A stretch of 12,333 nt of DNA, taken from positions 1 through 12,333 of the forward strand of contig CALCNZ010000200.1 in the NCBI GenBank assembly GCA_937897625.1. Reading direction: 5' to 3'. The notes under the pieces were generated by a model that saw nothing but the letters and a program-made list of their open reading frames with translations, was not told the DNA's origin and made no database searches. The position numbers were made by a program, and so were the translations under genes. Positions 7,260 through 12,333 of the stretch are shown one piece after another. Positions within the stretch are counted from its first letter, which is position 1; the number at the start of each line of letters is the position of its first letter. Origin of the DNA: an uncultured Flavobacteriales bacterium (GTDB lineage Bacteria; Bacteroidota; Bacteroidia; Flavobacteriales_D; Sanyastnellaceae).

Positions 7260-9917
7260 ATGACTCGAAAACTCCTACTCACATTTTGCACCTGGCTCAT
7301 AACGCTTGCGGCTTGGGCAACGCACAATCGCGCGGGAGAAATTATATACGAGCACGTAAGTGGATACACCTACAAGGTGACCATAAACACCATTACGAAA
7401 GCCAGCAGTTTCGCGGCAGACAGGCCATTTCTTAAAATTAAATGGGGAGACGAGCCAGCCGGAACACCCGATACACAACTCGATAGTTTGCCCCGATCGG
7501 TGGAAGCAATCTTGTCTGGCGATGCGAAAAAAAATCAATACGTTGGATTTCACACCTACGCAGGTCCGGGAGTATATTACCTCTCCATGGAAGACCCCAA
7601 CAGAAACGAAGGGGTTATTAATATTTTGAATTCCGTGAACCAAGTGTTCACCATTCAATCCATGATTGTGATATCTCCTGCAACCGGACATAACAATTCC
7701 GTTCAACTTTTAAAAATGCCGATTGAAGACGCATGTCTCAATCAGCCCTGGATTCACAATCCAGTGGCGTACGACCCAGATGGAGATTCTTTGGTTTATT
7801 CTCTTGTACCCTGCATGGGCGCAGGAGCAGAGCCACTCACCGGATGGCTTCTTCCAGATGCAAGTACCGTGAATGGTTCAGATGTTTTTAGTATAGATGT
7901 GAATACCGGTGACGTGACTTGGGTAGTTCCGCCATTGGCCGGAGAGTTCAATATTGCCATTAAAATTGAAGAGTACAGGAACGGAATGTTAGTCGGTTAT
8001 GTAATTCGTGATATGCAGATTACGGTTATAACGTGCAATAACCAACCGCCTGTTATTGCGCCTCTTCCAGACTATTGTGTAGAAGCGGGAAGCACCATTC
8101 AATTCGATGTAAACGCATCTGATCCGAATGGAAATTCCGTGTTCATTAGCGCCTACGGTGGACCGTTAACCAACGTTGTTCACGAAGCCGAGTTCAACAC
8201 ATTCACAGACACTTTCTACTGGCATCCGGAATGCAAAGAGGTTCGCGCTACACCATACACCGTGAGCTTCGAAGCGTTAGACAACGGTTATGTACCCTTA
8301 GCAGATATTGAAACGGTGAACATAACTGTGGTGGCTCCTAAAGTCCAAAATGTGCAAGCCAATGCTGTGGGTTCCACCGTTAGTGTAACCTGGAATATGA
8401 CGCCTTGCAGCGGAACTTTTTCTCCGTATGAATTCGCGAATGTTCGCTACTTCGTTTACAGAAGACAAAACGGATTCAACTTCAATCCATCCAATTGTGA
8501 AGTGGGAATGCCAGCCTACACCGGCTATGTGTACGTCGGACAAACCTTAGGGGCTAATAGCACAACGTTCCATGACAATGCTCCTGGCTTTGGTGTTCCT
8601 TTTTGCTATCGCGTGGTAACAGTTTGGCCCGATGGCGCCCTTAGCTATGCTAGCGATGAGGCTTGTGTTCAAATCTTGAAAGACATTCCCGTAATCACAA
8701 AAGTGAGTATTGAAACAACCGATATTTCAGTTGGAAGCGATACCGTTTGGTGGTCTCCTCCTTCGCAGCTAGATACACTTGCTTTTCTTCCACCTTACCA
8801 CTACGAATTGGAATTCGATAATGGCGGAACCTGGCAAACCATCTTCGCTTCAAACCCTTTCAACATCTTAAATAGTGGCGATACCATCTATTATCATTCG
8901 AACATTAACACCGCAGCTTCGTTGAAGAAATACCGCGTGAAATTTTATTCGAACCAAGATGTGGTGGGTTATTCCTCTCCCGCAACTTCACCATGGCTAT
9001 CTGCTACCCCGCAAGACAATGCCATTCAATTGAACTTGGGCGGACAATTTCCTTGGTTAAACTCGCGCTATTTCATTTATCGAAAAGCGCCAAGCGAATT
9101 GGCTTATTCGTTATTGAATGAAACTACTGCATCGCAATACCTCGATACTGGTTTGGTGAACAACGCATCGTATTGCTACAAAGTTCTTACATTAGGATCA
9201 TACGGCGCTCCAAACGTGCCCGATTCAATCTACAATTTCAGTCAAGAAATTTGCGCCAGCCCATTCGATTCTACCGCGCCGTGTGCGCCACTTATATCGC
9301 AGATAAACAATTGTGAAATTCCTTCTCTCCAAATCTCTTGGAACAACATAGATCCATCTTGCGCGCAAGACATAACGGCCTACAACATCTATTACGCTCC
9401 CACAGACACCAGCAAATACACCGTCCTTGGAACGCTCAACGGAATGAATAGCACCGAGTTCGAGTTCATTCATCCGAACGGACTCGAAAGCATAGCTGGA
9501 TGTTTCTACATTACCGCATTAGATTCTCTTAATTTATGGCCCGACGGACAGCTGCATCAGAATGAAAGTGTGCCTTCAAACGTTGTGTGCATCGACAATT
9601 GCCCGACCTACGAAATCCCAAATATTATTACTCCCGACTTCGATGGTATGAACGATCTTTTGAAACCGTTTCCCTATCGTTCCATTGAAAGCATTGACTT
9701 AAAAATCTTCAATCGATACGGTACTCTGTTGTTCCAAACAACCGACCCCGATATCTTGTGGAACGCTACAGATGAAAACACGCAAAATCTTGTCAGCGCT
9801 GGAACCTATTATTACACCTTAGTTGTGAACACCATTCGCTTGCAAGGAATTGTTCCGGTTTCGAAAGAAGGCTACATTCAAATTTTAGACGCTACCAAAG
9901 CCACACCTCAACAATAA
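7260..9917 (+). CDS. Secreted multidomain protein with gliding motility-associated (T9SS type B) C-terminal domain
   Basis: This 885-residue protein has a signal peptide with likely cleavage after AWA (residue 20), leaving THNRAGEIIYEHVSG, a start seen in many large Bacteroidota surface proteins. Residues about 20-258 form an N-terminal beta-rich region without an assigned function. It is followed by an Ig/cadherin-like module (about 262-358, PPVI...VEAGSTIQFDVNASDPNG). Several fibronectin III-like modules follow, roughly 360-475, 478-580, 582-668 and 673-778. Residues about 785-878 are the gliding motility-associated C-terminal domain, a T9SS type B sorting signal (IPNIITPDFDGMNDLLKPFP, then LKIFNRYGTLLFQT and AGTYYYTLV). 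No enzyme motif was seen, so an adhesive or structural surface role is inferred. ATG 7260 lies 36 bases after the S8 gene with no terminator between, so they are probably co-expressed T9SS cargo. ribE starts 3 bases after the stop. Confidence 0.88.
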   Translation: MTRKLLLTFCTWLITLAAWATHNRAGEIIYEHVSGYTYKVTINTITKASSFAADRPFLKIKWGDEPAGTPDTQLDSLPRSVEAILSGDAKKNQYVGFHTYAGPGVYYLSMEDPNRNEGVINILNSVNQVFTIQSMIVISPATGHNNSVQLLKMPIEDACLNQPWIHNPVAYDPDGDSLVYSLVPCMGAGAEPLTGWLLPDASTVNGSDVFSIDVNTGDVTWVVPPLAGEFNIAIKIEEYRNGMLVGYVIRDMQITVITCNNQPPVIAPLPDYCVEAGSTIQFDVNASDPNGNSVFISAYGGPLTNVVHEAEFNTFTDTFYWHPECKEVRATPYTVSFEALDNGYVPLADIETVNITVVAPKVQNVQANAVGSTVSVTWNMTPCSGTFSPYEFANVRYFVYRRQNGFNFNPSNCEVGMPAYTGYVYVGQTLGANSTTFHDNAPGFGVPFCYRVVTVWPDGALSYASDEACVQILKDIPVITKVSIETTDISVGSDTVWWSPPSQLDTLAFLPPYHYELEFDNGGTWQTIFASNPFNILNSGDTIYYHSNINTAASLKKYRVKFYSNQDVVGYSSPATSPWLSATPQDNAIQLNLGGQFPWLNSRYFIYRKAPSELAYSLLNETTASQYLDTGLVNNASYCYKVLTLGSYGAPNVPDSIYNFSQEICASPFDSTAPCAPLISQINNCEIPSLQISWNNIDPSCAQDITAYNIYYAPTDTSKYTVLGTLNGMNSTEFEFIHPNGLESIAGCFYITALDSLNLWPDGQLHQNESVPSNVVCIDNCPTYEIPNIITPDFDGMNDLLKPFPYRSIESIDLKIFNRYGTLLFQTTDPDILWNATDENTQNLVSAGTYYYTLVVNTIRLQGIVPVSKEGYIQILDATKATPQQ

Positions 9918-9920
9918 ACG

Positions 9921-10517
9921 ATGTTCACAGGAATTATAGAATCGCTGGGAAAAATTGCAAAGACCGAAACCGTGGGAAGTAACCTTGAACTCTGGCTCAC
10001 ATGCGATTTCACACAAGATTTGAAAGTAGATCAAAGTATAGCGCACAACGGAATTTGCCTAACCGTGGTTGAAATTTCCGAAGAAAAATACCGCGTAACG
10101 GCCATTGACGAAACCATTCAGAAAACCACCATTGGTAGTTGGAAGGAAGGAGATAAAGTCAATCTTGAACGTTGCGTAAAAGTAGGCGATCGACTAGATG
10201 GACACAATGTGCAAGGACATGTAGATGTGGTTGGAACCTGTATTTCTAAATTGGAAAACAACGGCAGTTGGAGTTTCACTTTTGAATATGCTCCAAAAGA
10301 ACTTGGCCACATAACCGTTCCAAAAGGAAGCATTTGTGTAAATGGCGTAAGCCTTACAGTCGTAGACAGTTCAAAGACTTCGTTCTCGGTGGCTATTATT
10401 CCTTTTACCTACGAACACACCACTTTTCAGTTCATTGAAAAGGGAACTTCTGTCAATTTAGAATTCGATATTATGGGGAAGTATGTGGCGGCGTATATGG
10501 CTGCACTATCTTCGTAA
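9921..10517 (+). CDS. ribE: Riboflavin synthase, alpha chain
   Basis: This cytoplasmic enzyme converts two molecules of 6,7-dimethyl-8-ribityllumazine into riboflavin and 5-amino-6-ribitylamino-uracil, the last step of riboflavin synthesis. The 198-residue length is close to the family norm (about 200-215). The protein begins with the family signature MFTGIIESLG. It shows the expected internal duplication of lumazine-binding barrels: barrel 1 at about 1-87 with NGICLTV (43-49), and barrel 2 at about 97-186 with NGVSLTV (141-147). The inter-barrel motif GHNVQGHVD (94-102) and the C-terminal NLEFDIMGKYVAAY helix that drives trimer formation are present. The gene is squeezed between its neighbours (3 bases upstream, 1 base downstream), so it is expressed as part of a longer transcript, and there is no room for an FMN riboswitch directly upstream. 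The symbol is ribE in most bacteria and ribC in E. coli. Confidence 0.95.
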   Translation: MFTGIIESLGKIAKTETVGSNLELWLTCDFTQDLKVDQSIAHNGICLTVVEISEEKYRVTAIDETIQKTTIGSWKEGDKVNLERCVKVGDRLDGHNVQGHVDVVGTCISKLENNGSWSFTFEYAPKELGHITVPKGSICVNGVSLTVVDSSKTSFSVAIIPFTYEHTTFQFIEKGTSVNLEFDIMGKYVAAYMAALSS

Positions 10518-10518
10518 C

Positions 10519-11949
10519 ATGATATCTTCAGAACACGAAAAAAAACTATTTCTTCTCGACGCTTACGCACTTATTTTCCGTGCCTACTACGCATTCATTC
10601 GCACACCACGAATCAATAGCAAAGGCCTGAATACCGGAGCCATGTTCGGATTCACGAACACGCTTCTCGATATCTTGAACAACGAAAAACCTTCGCACAT
10701 CGCAGTCGTGTTCGATGCGCCAGAACAAACTCTTCGCGAAATAGATTACGAAGCCTACAAGGCCAATCGCTCTGAAACGCCTGAAGACATTAAGCTTGCT
10801 GTTCCCTACATAAAAAAAATTGTAGAGGCATTCAACATTCCTATGCTCATTGCACCTGGATATGAAGCAGATGATATCATTGGAACGCTTGTAAAGAAGG
10901 CGGAAGAAAAAGGATTTCACACCTACATGATGACGCCCGACAAAGACTACGGTCAGTTGGTGAGCGACAAAACATTCATTTACAAACCGGGCTATCAGGG
11001 CGGGAAAGCAGAGATCCTTGGAGAAGCCGAAGTTTGCGCAAAATTCAACATTCAAAATGTAAGTCAAGTAATTGATCTACTTGGCCTCATGGGCGACGCG
11101 GTAGACAACATACCAGGAATTCCCGGCATTGGTGAAAAGACCGCGGCAAAACTTTTAGCAGAATTTGGATCTCTTGAAGGTTTGCTCGCGAACACAGACA
11201 AACTCAAAGGCAAACAAAAAGAGAACGTAGAGAACTTCAGAGAACAAGGAATTCTTTCGAAGAAGCTTGCTACGATTATGCTCGATGCCCCAACTCCATT
11301 AGACGAAGAAGCTTTGAAGGTGAGCGAAATAAACAAAGACGCTATTCGCGAAGTATTCGAAGAACTCGAATTTCGTCAGTTAATCAAACGCGTATTGAAC
11401 GAAGAGCCGACTGGAAGCACAAGCGTTGGCGCGCCTTCAAACAGTAATGCAGCGCCCGATTTATTTTCTTCTGCTGGTGAAGAAATAGAAATTCCATCGA
11501 CTCCGAAAAACACGCTTGAAGATGTTCCGCATGAATACTTCATGGCTTCTTCCGAACAAGAACTTCAATCATTAATTTTAGAACTACAACGAGCAACCAT
11601 CTTTAGCTTCGACACCGAAACTTCAGATCTAGAGCCACACTCAGCGTATTTGGTTGGTTTATCTTTCAGCACGGAAGCGCATACCGGATGGTACGTTCCC
11701 CTCTCTTCAAACTTCGAAGAAGCACAAAAGCAATTGGAAATTTTTAAAGAAATTTTCGCTGATTCTTCCAAAACACTTGTGGCTCAGAACTACAAGTTCG
11801 ATTTCAAGATGATGAAAAAATATGGTATGAAGATTCAAAATAAAATCTTTGATACCATGCTGGCGCACTACGTAATTAATGCCGACGGAAAACACGGCAT
11901 GGATGCACTAAGCGAAAAATACCTGAACTACAAACCCGTTTCCATTGAA
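10519..11949 (+). CDS. polA: DNA polymerase I, N-terminal half (truncated at a junction)
   Basis: ATG 10519 follows the ribE stop by one base. About 477 residues of PolA can be read, against roughly 930-950 expected. The 5'-nuclease domain (about 8-290) has its acidic metal ligands: D14 (FLLDAYALIFRAYYAF), D66 (VVFDAPEQTLRE), E116/D118/D119 (YEADDIIG), D141/D143 (TPDKDY) and D193/D196 in the GDAVDNIPGIPGIGEKTA helix-hairpin-helix segment. After a Ser/Pro/Glu linker (about 295-335), the 3'-5' exonuclease domain begins. It keeps the Exo I motif (D365 and E367 in FDTETSDL) and Exo II (D428 in NYKFD), suggesting proofreading is retained in this lineage. PolA similarity stops at YKPVSIE (residue 477), where the frame continues into acetyl-CoA synthetase sequence. 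Exo III and the whole polymerase domain are missing. This is best explained by a chimeric join, so the real gene is probably full length. Confidence 0.93.
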
Positions 11950-11952
11950 TGG
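11936..11952. other. Chimeric junction 1: polA to acs
   Basis: PolA similarity ends and Acs similarity begins within the codons for P-V-S-I-E-W. The peptide VSIE is expected in both families at this point (PolA ...YKPVSIE..., Acs VSI[K/E]W...), so the two parent sequences may share a short run of bases here. A join at short shared sequence is typical of assembly overlap errors or amplification chimeras. Confidence 0.75.
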
Positions 11953-12120
11953 TTTGCAGACGGCGTTCTTAATGTATCCATCAACTGTATCGATCGCCAT
12001 CTCCCAGAGCACGTCAACACCACGGCCATCATTTGGCAGGGCGATGCCGTGGACGATGTTAAACATATTACATATCAAGAACTCCATGACCAGGTGTGTC
12101 GTTTTGCCAATGTGTTAAAA
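11950..12120 (+). pseudogene. acs: Acetyl-CoA synthetase N-terminal fragment (foreign, truncated both sides)
   Basis: From about 11950 the frame reads WFADGVLNVSINCIDRHL, then TAIIWQGDAVDDVKHITYQE and LHDQVCRFANVLK. This closely follows the N-terminal region of AMP-forming acetyl-CoA synthetase (E. coli Acs has the equivalent W-x-x-D-G-x-L-N, N-C-x-D-R-H-L, T-A-I-I-W-x-G-D and V-C-R-F-A-N). Acs makes acetyl-CoA from acetate, ATP and CoA. Only about 57 residues are present, with neither the real start nor any catalytic motif. The 5' boundary is fuzzy because VSIE is compatible with both PolA and Acs, so acs-derived sequence could begin as early as 11938. Base composition is higher in GC than polA, and the source is probably a different, perhaps proteobacterial, genome. 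This is not a functional gene here. Confidence 0.8.
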
Positions 12121-12126
12121 GCCGAA
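12112..12126. other. Chimeric junction 2: acs to GC-rich NHL fragment
   Basis: Acs similarity ends at CRFANVLK (12120). Immediately after, composition jumps to GC-rich and the coding strand reverses. The exact breakpoint cannot be fixed without the parent sequences and is probably within a few bases of 12118-12124. Confidence 0.6.
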
Positions 12127-12333
12127 CCACGGCAACTGCTCGCGATTGATGGCATCAATGAATCGGCCGTCGCCGCCATTGCTGCCGCTGCTGGGCGTGC
12201 GCGCCACCACGGTGGAGATCGTGCCCGTGGCCTTTGCCACCAGGCGCACGCAGGCGGGCGCCGCGAGGCAGCCCCCCAGCACGAAGATATCGCCATTGGC
12301 CGCCAGGGCCAGGCGCACGGGGGCCACAAAAGC
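12121..12333 (-). CDS. NHL/beta-propeller-like repeat fragment in GC-rich DNA (partial)
   Basis: The minus strand is open from the right edge and encodes about 71 residues in this feature: AFVAPVRLALAANGDIFVLG, then a Cys-containing stretch, VRLVAKATGTISTVVA and SNGGDGRFIDAINREQLPWF. The order P-x-x-L-A-x-x-x-x-G-D-I-F-V, R-L-V, T-G-T-I-S-T-V and G-G-D-G is the pattern of NHL-type six-bladed propeller repeats. The stretch is by eye 60-70% GC with GC-rich third codon positions, unlike everything upstream. It is cut by the window edge at its N-terminal side, and its stop (TAA, 12117-12115 on the minus strand) falls in the adjoining acs-like sequence, so the true C-terminus is uncertain. The function and source organism are unknown. 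The plus-strand frame continuing from polA through here is open only by chance. Confidence 0.5.

Noticed and set aside
9880..9921. FMN riboswitch upstream of ribE
   Set aside because: Only 3 bases separate ribE from the preceding coding region and no RFN-element motifs were recognised there.
10519..12333. A single 605-codon open frame as a novel PolA-Acs fusion protein
   Set aside because: The frame is open to the window edge, but it joins PolA, an Acs fragment without its start or catalytic part, and the antisense of an unrelated GC-rich coding fragment. Open frame in the last part is expected in GC-rich antisense DNA.

Overview
The window reads as a moderately AT-rich (by eye low-40s % GC) chromosome segment of a Bacteroidota bacterium, probably Flavobacteriales. 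The evidence is two large secreted proteins ending in type IX secretion system (T9SS) sorting domains, a MurF-Alr fusion, a DksA-like protein with a decayed zinc finger and a Bacteroidetes-type long LspA. All genes of this organism are on the + strand and very tightly packed.

Region 1 (2-4492) looks like one operon: the 3' end of isoleucyl-tRNA synthetase (ileS), a DksA/TraR-family protein carrying a long lysine/alanine/proline repeat tail at its N-terminus, lipoprotein signal peptidase (lspA), and a bifunctional murF-alr gene overlapping lspA by 4 bases. It combines translation, transcription control, lipoprotein maturation and D-alanine/peptidoglycan precursor supply.

Region 2 (4493-9917) begins with the only sizeable gap among these genes (79 bp). 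It holds an 883-residue secreted subtilisin-like (S8) protein with a type A sorting domain, then an 885-residue multidomain adhesin-like secreted protein with a type B sorting domain (gliding motility-associated C-terminal domain). The S8 protein has Glu where the catalytic Asp is expected.

Region 3 (9921-11949) holds riboflavin synthase (ribE) and, 1 base after its stop, DNA polymerase I (polA). polA is only represented by its 5'-nuclease and most of its 3'-5' exonuclease domain.

Region 4 (about 11950-12333) does not belong to the rest. polA switches in frame to a fragment of acetyl-CoA synthetase, which is followed by a much more GC-rich fragment whose minus strand encodes an NHL/beta-propeller-like repeat. 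Three unrelated coding fragments joined mid-gene at a sequence end point to an assembly or library chimera, not a real locus. Any reading of the last ~390 bases as a novel fusion should be treated as suspect.

No RNA genes, CRISPR arrays, insertion sequences or phage genes were seen. The most biologically interesting items are the histone H1-like tail on the DksA homologue, encoded by homogenised 51-bp tandem repeats, and the D-to-E change in the secreted S8 protein. I see no convincing wholly undescribed system.
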